Shown here: positions 11,438-21,082 of the stretch, in pieces | Layout of the letters: each line of letters starts with the position of its first letter | Position numbering within the stretch: the first letter of the stretch is position 1 | DNA from: Gautieria morchelliformis | Lineage: Eukaryota > Basidiomycota > Agaricomycetes > Gomphales > Gomphaceae | DNA: 64,000 bases | Assembly: GCA_015179125.1 (NCBI GenBank) | Contig: WHVA01000011.1 | Coordinates: forward strand, 248,001-312,000 | Reading direction: 5' to 3' | Notes under the pieces: model-generated | What the model was told of the DNA's origin: nothing | Databases searched by the model: none | What the model saw: only the letters and a program-made list of their open reading frames with translations | Made by a program: the position numbers and the translations under genes

Positions 11438-12919
11438 ATGGATCGCCGGCATCGACGACTCCTCTCCCTCGCAGCCGTCCTCTCCCTCCTCTTCCTTATC
11501 TACACCTACGCCTACCAGATCCGGAACACCATTTCCTACGGCTCCCGCCCGCTATGGGACACGCCCGACGGCCCGCGGCGCGTCGTCCCCCACTACTACG
11601 CGGAGGGCACCGCGTTTGACGCACAGCACTGTGCGCTGCACGGCTGGACCCTGCGGGACCGCGCGCGCGCGCCGCAGGTGTGGGACGCGGTGCTGTTCAG
11701 CACGGAGCTGGACCTGCTCGAGATACGGATGCACGAGCTCGACGCCGTCGTCGACAGGTTCTTCATCATCGAAAGCGACCGTATGTTCATCGCCGCTTGT
11801 GCCTTTTTTCGTTGATCGTTGACCAAACATGCATGCCTCTTCGTAGGTACGTTCACGGGCATCCCGAAGGCGCCCGTCTTTTCGCAGAACCGCGCCCGCT
11901 TCGATGCCTTCGCCGGCAAGATCGTCTATAAGCTCATCAGCGGGCGCGTCCCTGCGCGTGGGGAGACGGCGTTCGACGTCGAGCGCGACCAGCGCGCTGC
12001 GATGACCGCGCTGATCAACGCGCATGTCCCCGCGCAGGCGCAGGTGCGCCCGCTCGTCGTCTTCTCGGACGTGGACGAGATCCCGGCCGCGCACACCTTG
12101 CGTCTGATTAAGGCGTGCGCGGCGCCGTCGCCGCTGCACCTCCAGATGCGCAATTACATCTACTCGTTTGAGTGGCCGTACGGCTGGGGGAGCTGGCGCG
12201 CGCAGATACACGAGTGGGGCGCCCGTGAGTTCTACATGCACTCGAAGGCGACGGATGTCGTGTTGGCGGATGCGGGGTGGCATTGCAGGTGCGGCGTCTC
12301 TCATGGCTGGCTGCGGCTGCGGCTGCGGCTGCGTGCGCCGCCAATGGCTGACGTTGACGTTGACGGGCGCTGCAGTTATTGTTTCAGGTATATCCACGAG
12401 TTCATGACGAAAATGCAAGGTGCGGTTTTTCAGTTCACGGTGGTGGCTTTGCCTGGCATCAAATTAATGTACTTATGTGTGGTTTGCGCGTAGGTTTCTC
12501 GCACGCCGATCGTATTGGGGGAGATCGGTCCCTTCTCTCTCCAGCGAGGATTCAGAAGGTGATATGCGAGGGTTCGGATATATTCAACATGTTGCCTGAG
12601 GTCTGTCAACACCTCTGTTCTATGCAATCGATACTCATTCTTCATCTCGACCTTCAGGCATACTCCGTACGTCCCGCCAAGTATTCACTTAACGTCCTCG
12701 ACCCAACTGACCCCGCCAACCGATTATCCAGTACAAAGACATGCTCTCTCTGATGCATCCCGATGCGTAAGCCCCAGCGTCACACGTTCCGAGATCCGCC
12801 TATATAACCAGTCCAGCAGGTCGCAGAGTGCCGTCGGCTTACCGCAGCACCTCATACGGAACGCGGACAAGTTCAACTTCTTACTTCCCGGGGGGTGCCA
12901 GCGCGCTCCCGAAGACTGA
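11438..12919 (+). CDS. GT17 family glycosyltransferase (GnT-III-like), seven exons
   Basis: Exons 11438-11780, 11847-12288, 12376-12419, 12494-12600, 12658-12666, 12732-12766 and 12820-12919 join in frame to 359 residues; all introns are GT-AG. Residues about 8-26 form one membrane anchor after a basic start, as in type II Golgi enzymes. Family 17 signs are RFFIIESD near 105-112, [11 protein letters not shown] near 183-193 with acidic metal/nucleotide-sugar residues, [11 protein letters not shown], and GFSHADRIG. The tail has LPEAYSYKDML and [16 protein letters not shown]. The family includes beta-1,4-mannosyl-glycoprotein beta-1,4-N-acetylglucosaminyltransferases; substrate in this fungus is inferred. 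The ATG at 11438 was chosen because it directly precedes the anchor. The KDZ-type element ends 91 bp upstream, so the native promoter may be displaced. No frame damage seen. Confidence 0.88.
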
Positions 12920-13403
12920 ATCGCTTTACCATGCGTAAACCGAGATGGGGTTCGTTGTTCGTCGTCGCACATTTTTACGCCCGCCCGCAAAGCGACTCGC
13001 CTTTTGCCCACGTGCGAGTCAGGTGTAGTGCGTTATTTGCTAGGGGCCTCTTTCGCGCACCTCTGTTCCAGCGCAGTAAATACCAGCTTTGCGCCCCTCG
13101 TCCTCTGTGACGGCGGCTGCGGCACAGTCCACCCATATATATGTCCCGGCGGGACGTACGGCGCACTCGCACAGGCCAGACAAACCCGCCGGAGGTTGGA
13201 CTTGCGCCAGCTGCCGTCAAAGGTGTATATCTCGGGGGTGTATACTTATCTGAGGGGTTTTCACAAATTTACTTTTGTATTTATGTAACTCGATTACAGT
13301 AGGATGTACACCAGACCTAATACGTCTGTTCAGGCTCATAGCTCTCATGCATGTGCACCGTAGTACGTGAGGGGCGCCGTATGGTCCAGGTGCACCGTAC
13401 TGA
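12920..13403. other. Downstream of GT17, no gene recognised
   Basis: The stretch between the GT17 stop and the CACTG-1 target duplication holds only short overlapping frames. No domain, tandem repeat or terminal repeat was seen. Confidence 0.4.
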
Positions 13404-13406
13404 CAG

Positions 13407-15848
13407 CACTGTGGATAGCGGAACCACTGAAAACCTTTAGTTTCAACCATTGAAATTTCAGTGGCTAAATCACTGCGTTCTGTGCATAATCCACTGAGTT
13501 TCCGAGATAAAGCCACTGAATTGTTTTCAGTGGAAAAGTGTTCATACCCGTGAGTTTATTTCAGTGTGCATATCATGTAATTTCAGTGAGTTATTATGGT
13601 ATTTCCATGTTTAAATCATTGGATTTAAGTAGTAATATCATACAAATTCAGTGTTTATATCATGGACACTATAATGAGTTATCACCGAGGTTTCATGGGG
13701 TAATCACGGAATGTCGGCTCAAATACACCAATAACTCAGCATAACAAGAGTGGAAATACCCATGGGTGGCTCCCCGCATTCCCGTGATTTCTTTGCCGTT
13801 TTTCATTTGTTAGAGCCTGAGATAGAAGGCGGATTTTCTGTGACTTGGGCACCCAAAGCTAGTGGAAGATCCAATGAAATATAGTGAAATAGCAGTCTAT
13901 TTCTGGATGATATTCTAGTAATAACAGGCATATAAGATGTAAAATACCTGCCAAGTCATTGAATTTCTACGGAGATACCACTGTATTCCAGCGTCCGGCG
14001 GGTCGGGGAAGGCGGCCGCGAGCTGGCGTGCGGATAGCGCTCCGCGAGAGACGTGTCCGGGGCGCACGGCGTCATGGCGCGGGGTGGCGGACGCAGACCT
14101 GGTGTGGGTGCGGTGGTGGACTGTTGTTGGGGAACGGCCACCAAGAAATACTGCAGCTACCAGTGCAGGAACTTTGCATACAGCTTCGGGGTGTGCGTCT
14201 CGTTGACCAATGCCACGGGCGACAAGAGCACCTAGACGAAGCGCGTGACGAGCGCCACAATGCGCACGTGCTGCTCCATGTCCAACAAGGCCGCGAACTC
14301 GGGGTGCAGCATCCACAACAACATCATTCAGAACACCCGCAGAAAAAAAAACGGCAGCCAATGCACCTTGAGCAGGAACACGCGCAGAACTCACCCATCA
14401 CGAAGAAGCAGTCGAGCGCATATCGCAGGATCTCCAGTGGCGCATGCATGTCGATCAAATGCTTCACGACTGCGGTTGCGGCTTGCAGACACTAACGAGA
14501 GAAAGACACATTAGTCCAACCAGCCCGTCCACGCACCGTTGCGAAGATGTCCCCCGCCTCGACGCCGCAGCGCTTCCACGCCGCCTCGAAGCTGAACGAG
14601 TACATCACAAGACGCATATAGTAAGTTTACAGCGTTGGGAAAAAAAAACAAAAACACGACGACTCACCGACAGTGGACAAAAACGGACACCACTCATACA
14701 CGCTCGACACCTTATGCAGCACCGACCCGAATGGCTGCGTCGTGTCATCGTCACTTCGTCAGTCTGCAGTCCCAACACCCCACACCGCACGTGCTGGCAA
14801 TCAAGCGTAAGTGCGAGACAGAGCAGAAACGCGCCACAGAAACCGCCCACCGCATACACACAAGGACAAAAAATAAAAGCAACATTGGCACGGCGGAGAA
14901 AACAGCATGAGAACGTAGCAAGCAACTTATACCCACCACAATGGGCGAGGTTGGTGTGGATCTGGAAACCAGAGACAGGTTGCCAGCGTGTACCATCCAT
15001 GGGTGGTCGTGGCAGTAAGAAGGTAAACGAAATGTCACGTGATTACATAATCACGTTCTTGTTATCACAGCGAACCTACGATAATGAATTGCTGCATCAG
15101 ATTCTCCCATCCATCACCTAGAGAAAAATGCCCGCCATAGAAGGCGTGTCCCAGAATGTGTCCTATAGGCAGCTTGACTTCATTGTGGTTCGCACTCTGC
15201 CTGCGTCGCGTGCGATTGGACTGGAGCACCCCGCTACGTACATCCTCATTTGAACTTGTGCAAACATCAAGAGTGAGCCACTTGACGGAGATGTCGCTAG
15301 GGATGCGGTGTCGAACGGGCTCGAGGCTAGGTGTAGGACAGAGCCGGTTAGTATTGTGAGTTATCAGTTGATTTTCATTTCCTTACCATGGTGTTTTCAG
15401 TGCCATTATCACATCCTCTCTCCCCTATATTCAATGCCCAGTCACGGAATTTCACCTACCGACTCAACGACATCCAGCATTCCTCATCCATTATTTTCCC
15501 GGCCGACCGCACGGATTTTCAATCAAGTTTTTGCGGACTTTTCATTGGTGTTACTTCCTTTTTTTTCTGTGACTATATCCTGGAGTTCCCATGCCTTGTT
15601 CACTGAAATTTCATGAGGTTGGGCATGTAATTTACCAGTGCATGTTACACTGAAATGTCATTAAAATATCATTGAAATTTTCAATGCCTAAACCACCTAA
15701 AATACTTCAGTGATAATTTCAGTGAACATATTTACTGAAAATTTTTCAGTGGGTTTTTCATTGGGTGCTGTTTCAGTGGCAGAAGCCGTGAAAATTGAAA
15801 TCCAGTGGGTCGGCCTATATGTTTTCAATGGTTCCGCTATCCACAGTG
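13407..15848. mobile_element. CACTG-1, CACTA-like non-autonomous DNA transposon
   Basis: The left end CACTGTGGATAGCGGAACCA and the reverse complement of the right end match at 27 of the first 28 positions. The element (2442 bp) is flanked by the 3-bp duplication CAG (13404-13406 and 15849-15851). Both subterminal zones (13430-13700, 15390-15800) are packed with words such as TTTCAGTG and CACTGAAA on both strands. CACTG/CACTA ends, a 3-bp target duplication and dense subterminal repeats are hallmarks of the CACTA (EnSpm/CMC) superfamily. No transposase is encoded. The interior is GC-rich and contains a host gene fragment. Confidence 0.75.
14070..14760 (-). pseudogene. Captured fungal transcription-factor fragment inside CACTG-1
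   Basis: On the minus strand, exon-like pieces read YSFSFEAAWKRCGVEAGDIF (about 14545-14605), then across a GT-AG gap LQAATAVVKHLIDMHAPLE. Further on come MLHPEFAALLDMEQHVRIVALVTRFV and ALVNETHTPKLYAKFLHW (about 14170-14330). These resemble the C-terminal part of the Fungal_trans domain of Zn2Cys6-type regulators. Splice-like signals separate them, so genomic DNA with introns was copied. In-frame stops near the 14230 and 14320 junctions and the lack of a DNA-binding cluster show it is non-functional. It lies wholly inside the transposon ends. Assignment is by motif memory, without a search. Confidence 0.6.
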
Positions 15849-15851
15849 CAG

Positions 15852-16698
15852 GCAGGATACGGGGCGAGGTGCACCGTATGTAGAGGCGTAAGGACCGTCG
15901 GCAGTCACCGGGCATGGTTGAGGTGGAGGCGCAGGCGTCTGAATTGAATTAACATGCATGTATTTTGCAGCAGGTTGTAAATGTAATTTATAACAGGTTG
16001 TATGTATGTACATGTTTCCAACAGCCGGCATCTGACTCCTATCCACGTATTTTGCCTTTGCCATCGACAATTTGTGAAAGCTGGCAAATGCAAATATACG
16101 GTTTCTCCGCGTTCAACTCGCGACGTGCCCCATCGCTTCTTTCAAGCGCATTGTCACTCGTTCCTACGAGTTCTCCCTCTTAATTATGCCGAGCGACCGT
16201 CACCTTCAGAATTAACATGATAATAACCTCGTTCAGGGCTGGCCGGTTTATACGTACACATGACCATATGCGATTTTATGTGTGAGTGGCAACATATATG
16301 GCTATAGCTGTCTGCACTGATTAATAGAAGCTGGTCTGTAGAAGTGAAGGGTGACAAGCGAGGTAACCTACCACGAGGTTACTCATTTTCGCTGAGGTTT
16401 GGGGGGAGAGGTTTTTGTCAGCCAAAGACCGAACCGCGGAAGTTTCTGACCAGGTGGGAACTTCCGGTTGCAGGTCCCTGAGGGCGTGCAACCCACAACA
16501 CGTCCATACATGACGTGATTGTGTCGGGAGCGAGTCCGAGGCTGACAAGCCTCAAGCGTGAGGACGTGGCAGGCCGTACTACCACCCCTTAATCCGATGC
16601 ATAGCAGCAGACTGGGAGTATGGCGGCCAGTACTTGCACCCCCCAAAGGAGGAATTGTGCACACGGAGAAAGGTGCTGATGTGATGTAAACCTATGTA
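15852..16698. other. Anonymous DNA right of CACTG-1
   Basis: No gene, RNA or repeat was recognised between CACTG-1 and the recombinase fragment. The first bases continue the gtgcaccgta-rich sequence that also lies left of CACTG-1, as expected for the split insertion target. Confidence 0.4.
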
Positions 16699-17057
16699 TT
16701 AGCTCAAGTGAAGATTCTGACGTAGTTGTGACATGCGTGAAGTAAGAGAGGATACAGAGTCAAACGATTCGCTGATGAAGTTGGGAAGGATCTCTTCGAT
16801 CTGTCTCCAGTACAGGAGGAACGCCATTGACGACCATCTTCCTATTACCATGACGATCCAAGGGTCAACGCCCATGAGTAGCAGGTGGGATGTGCCACCG
16901 ATTCTGAAGCCATGACCCAAGACGGGCTTGAGAGTGCTAGAGGACCAAGACTCGTTGCAACGCTCCAAGAACCATGTCTTAGTCATGGGAGCCGAACCGC
17001 CATCGGCAGTTTCAAAGGCGAAAAGAGGTGCGTGTGACAGCACCCTGGCATTGCAAC
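16699..17057 (-). pseudogene. C-terminal fragment of a tyrosine recombinase
   Basis: The minus-strand frame reads HAPLFAFETADGG, then GHGFRIGGTSHLLLMGVDPW and GRWSSMAFLLYW, ending shortly after. The arginine in FRIGGTSH, the histidine that follows, and the tyrosine in FLLYW fit the catalytic R, H and Y of phage-integrase-type recombinases. Fungal relatives occur in Crypton-like elements and other YR-bearing mobile DNA. The gypsy LTR begins immediately at 17058, so the rest of the gene was separated by that insertion. I did not find the N-terminal half elsewhere in the window. Dead fragment. Confidence 0.65.
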
Positions 17058-17547
17058 TGTAAGGGCAACCCTGGCTGGTTGTGGAGATCACACTACCACA
17101 CAACTGACAAGGGGAAATCCAAAGTATGTATAAATGAACAGAGTATACAAGAGAGGGGATTCTCACCTGACAAGGGGAAATCCAAAGAAAAAAGTCTAAG
17201 GACCCCCAATGTCAGCGAGCCCGTATTATACTACGCTGCGCAGCCAGGGACAACACTTGGCACCCGCCATCAACCCTGCATCTCCTTGACCACCCTGACC
17301 CTTGATCGACCCTTGATGCCACCTATTGCGCGAGTCGCTTGATTTCCGACACTGTTCCGAGAGTGGAAGTCGGAAATTGGAGTGGAACTGGCAAGGCGAA
17401 CAGAACTGGTGGAAGTTCTCCCAGAAGCGGAATCATTTCCGAAAGCGGAGGCGGAGATGGAATCGGAACCGGAAGCGGAGTCGGAAATGGAGTCGGAACT
17501 GGGTGCGGTGTCGGAGCTGGAAATGGAAAACAGGGTGTCCCCTGACA
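17058..17547 (-). repeat. Gypsy 3' LTR (490 bp)
   Basis: TG...CA ends on the element strand: it opens TGTCAGGGGACACC and ends GGTTGCCCTTACA. It is the same length as both LTRs of gypsy copy 2. The body contains a CTTCCG/TTCCGA-rich segment and a TATA-like TATAAT near 17230. The flank below is gcaac (17053-17057); the partner flank is lost with the 5' end. Confidence 0.85.
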
Positions 17548-20500
17548 TCACCCCCCCCCCTAGCGTGCTGCGTCCTCGAAGCACGGGACACGAGGGGTTG
17601 AAATGCCAGCGAGCGGATTCGGCGAGGGGCACCGGGGTGTGTCCTATAGAACTCATGGAGTTTGTCTGGAGTGGAAACATCTTGCTCCGGGACCCACGAA
17701 TTCTCCTCGTACCCATACCCTTCCCATTTCACGAGGAATTGGAGTCGTCCTCGCACAAACTGGCTGTCCAGGATCTGTTCCACCACGTAGTGCTCTTCCC
17801 CATCTACAATTTCCGGCGGAGGTGGCGGACGAGCCTTCCAACCTGGAATTGGGTCCTCAAGCATAGGGAGTAACTTCACCACGTTGAAGACGGGGTGGAG
17901 GCGGGATATGGACATCGGAAGTCGGAGGTGGTATGCATTCCGTCCAACCCTCCGCGTCACTGTGAAGGGCCCAAGGTAGCGGTGGGCAAGCTTCTGCGAA
18001 GGGCGTGTGGTGCGGATGCCACTTGCATCTAGATACACCTTGTCTCCAACTTGGTACTCCGGGGCAGGAACCCAGCATTGGTTGTAGTACCTTGCCATGT
18101 CATCCTTGGCCTTCGCAAGGGCCGACTTGGCTTCCGAAAGGGTGGAGTCCATGCGGTCTCGGAACTCATTGACCGTCTCGAGTCGGGAGTCAGCCTGGCG
18201 TGGTTCGAAGCCCATCCGCGGGTGTCGTCCGGAGTCAAGCATGAAGGGATTCTGTTGTGTGGCGGAATGGACATGGTTGTTGTATTGGAATTCCGCCAGT
18301 GGAAGTAACTCATCCCAGTCATCCTGCCTCTCATTGACAAAGAGGCGGAGATATTGCTCCAACTCCTGATTGACCGGTTCCATCTGTCTGTCACCCTGCG
18401 GATGGTACGCTGTGGTGGTAGCCAGCTTTATGCCGAGCAGGCGGTAGAGCTCCCGAGTCAATTCCGCGACAAATTGCGGACCTCGGTCGGAAACAACTTG
18501 CTTCAGGAGCCCATGCAACTTCCAGACATGTGCAAGGAACAGGCAGGCCGCTCCGAGGGGTGTGATCGTCGTGTGCATCGGAATGAAGTGGGACACCTTG
18601 CTTACTGAATCCACGACATTCATGATCGTGTCGTAGCCATGAGACTCTGGGAGTTCAACGATGAAGTCGACACTGATGGTGTCCCAGCGGGATTCGGGAA
18701 TCGGGAGCGGAACAAGTTCTCCGACGGGCGGATGTCGTTGCGCTTTGGTTCGGAGACAAAGGTCACATGTCTTCACATACTGTCCAATGTAGCGGGACAT
18801 CTGAGGCCACCAGTAATTCCGAGCCACTAACTCCAGTGTCTTCCACCTGCCAGCATGCCCAGCGACCCGTGTGTCATGGTGCTGGGACACAATGTGGCGG
18901 CGGAGGTCTGCCCCACCTGGAACAAAGACCTTGCCTCTGAAGTGGAGCAGTCCATGACGTTCCGACCATTCCGCTGCCCGTACAGATCGTGAGTGCCCTT
19001 TCCGAAGTTCCTCCACTGCCTTCACCACCGACTCCTCCTTCTCTCCATTCCGGTACTGCCTCCGGATATCCCGGAGCATTTCTGCTTCCACCCCAACTGC
19101 AGTCACTCCCTCTAGGGCGCGGATTGCAAAGAGACTTGGGCAGAGCAGTGTCATATCCGCGTTGTCTCCACTTCCGCTTCCATGATCCGCATGGCGGGAT
19201 AGGGCATCGGGCTTGCCCATGGTGCGGCCGGGGCGGTGGTGGAGCATGAAGTTGAACCGGGACAGGTGTAGGGACCACCGTGCTTGTCGTCGGTTCAACT
19301 TCTTAGATGTGCGGAAATACTCGAGGTTCTTGTGGTCTGTCCAGATCTCAAATGGGCATAGAGCACCCTCGAGGAAGCGTCGCCACTCCTCCAGCGCTCG
19401 GATGATTGCCAGCATCTCCTTGTCATGGATATCATAGTTCCGCTCAACCGGACTAAGGCTCTTAGAGAAGAAGGCAATCAGATGCCACCCCCACCATCTT
19501 CCAATGACTGTTGTGACAAGACCACTCCGGTAGCTGTGTCGGAAGAATCCGCTTCGACTCGATAAGGGCGAGAGTCGTCGGGAAAGACCAGGACCGGGGC
19601 AGAAGTGATCAGCTCTTTGAGTTTATCAAAGGAGGCCTGTTCCGGCTCTCCCCACCACCATCCAACTTCCTTCTTGGTGAGGTCGAAGAGGGCACGGGCG
19701 TGGCAGGAGAAGTCCTTGATGAACTGCTGGTAGAAATTGATAAACCCAATGAAGGACTGGACCTCCTTCTTGTTCCGCAGCACGGGCCAATCCGATACAC
19801 TGGAAACTTTGACTGGGTCCATTTCCACCTTTCCTTCCGACACAATCACCCCACGATACTCTATCGCGTCCGCTCAAATTCGCACTTTTCCGGCTTGAGA
19901 CACAGGTTGTACTCCCGGAGCCATTCCAGCACTCTCCGCACGACTTCCCGATGTTCGGACATTGTTTTTGTGAAGATGAGGATGTCATCGAGGTAGACGC
20001 AGACAAACCCCTTCTGCTATCATGTCACGGAAAATGTCATTCATCATCGTCTGGAATGTGGCGGGACTGTTGGTGAGGCCAAAGAACATGACCTGTGGCT
20101 CAAAGAGTCCTCGGTTGGTGCGGAATGCGGCCTTCCACTCGTCTCCCACCCAGATCCGAACATTATTGAAGCCCCAGCGGACATCCAGCTTAGTGAAGTA
20201 CCTCGCCCCGCGGAGTTGTGTGATTAGTTCGGAAATGAGTGGAATGGGGTACTGGTTCTTGATCGTGATCGCATTCAAGGCCCGGTAGTCCTGCACAAGC
20301 CTGAGCGAGCCGTCCTTCTTCTTGATGAAGAACACCGGAGATGCCATGGGCGACTTGGAGGGGCGGATCCTCCCTGTACGGAGGTTTTCCGCAAGGAATG
20401 CATCGAGCTCTACCTGCTCTTGGGTGACAGCAGGTAGACTTTGCAGTTGGTGGGCTTTGACCCAGGCTCCAACTCGATGGCGTGGTCCCACAGCTTCCGT

Positions 20501-21082
20501 GGAGGCAGGGCATCAAACGACTCCTTGGAAAAGATGTCCTCGAACTCCCACAGGTACTCTGGAATTTCCGCCTCCACTCTATCATGCCTCTTGGAGGCTT
20601 CAGCGAGGCGTTGCGAAATATTTCCGGTGGCGCGGATGTGTTCCACTTCCGGTGGAAGGTTTACGTACAGCAAGCGCTCCCCTTCCGCCAGAGTGTCTTC
20701 CAGGTGGAGTCGGATGACGTCGGAGTCGGAATCGGAATCGGAATTGGAAGTGGGATCCGGTTCAAATTCCGCTTCCGAGTCTTCTTCTGCAAGCAGTGGA
20801 TGGGGGCCAGAACGACATGTCTGTATGAGCCGTTCGGTCTTCCGCTTCTCCTGGTGCTCCTTCCGCACTTCCAACCGGCACATGTGACACTTGGCTGGAC
20901 ATCGACTCATCAGGACCTTCCGAGTCTGCCAATTGATCTCCGGGTTGTGCTCCTGAAGCCAGGTAAACCTGAGGATGATGTCTTGCTTCCCCAGGCTGGT
21001 GACTGCAAAGGAAGTGTGTTCTGAGTGTCCATCATAGCGGAGAATTGTGTCTACTATCTCCGTGATGGACCCTGCCTCATTG
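17548..21082 (-). pseudogene. Gypsy copy 1 pol (RT, RNase H, integrase, chromodomain), frameshifted
   Basis: Order on the minus strand: Glu/Asp/Ser-rich linker with CHMC motif (20910-20410); reverse transcriptase starting [20 protein letters not shown] (20491-19985); RNase H region with WTDHKNLEYF; zinc-binding integrase domain [14 protein letters not shown]; integrase core IVELPESHGYDTIMNVVD...VSDRGPQFVA...YHPQGDRQMEPVNQELEQYLR; and a C-terminal chromodomain ([20 protein letters not shown]). The chromodomain places it among chromoviruses. Breaks: a one-base shift at the linker/RT border shared with copy 2, one extra T near 20013 just before the YLDD box, and one missing G near 19485. The integrase-chromodomain part (19415 to 17560) remains open. 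Confidence 0.85.

Larger units (their letters stand above)
17058..21082 (-). mobile_element. Gypsy copy 1: 5'-truncated chromodomain Ty3/gypsy element
   Basis: On the minus strand the element runs from a truncated protease/linker at 21082 down to a complete 490-bp 3' LTR at 17058-17547. A purine-rich tract (GGGGGGGGGGTGA) sits just inside that LTR. Its sequence matches gypsy copy 2 (25106-31704) closely. The gag, most of protease and the 5' LTR are missing. The junction at about 21071-21083 abuts the truncated copia pol with a short overlap of similar sequence. This copy retains the integrase core and chromodomain lost from copy 2. Confidence 0.85.

Noticed and set aside
11552..12418. Minus-strand 288-aa frame
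   Set aside because: GC-rich shadow of the GT17 gene on the plus strand; no domain and no matching splice signals.
14605..15000. Minus-strand 131-aa frame as a membrane protein
   Set aside because: Its frame differs from the captured transcription-factor exons and the hydrophobic stretch comes from intron-like sequence.
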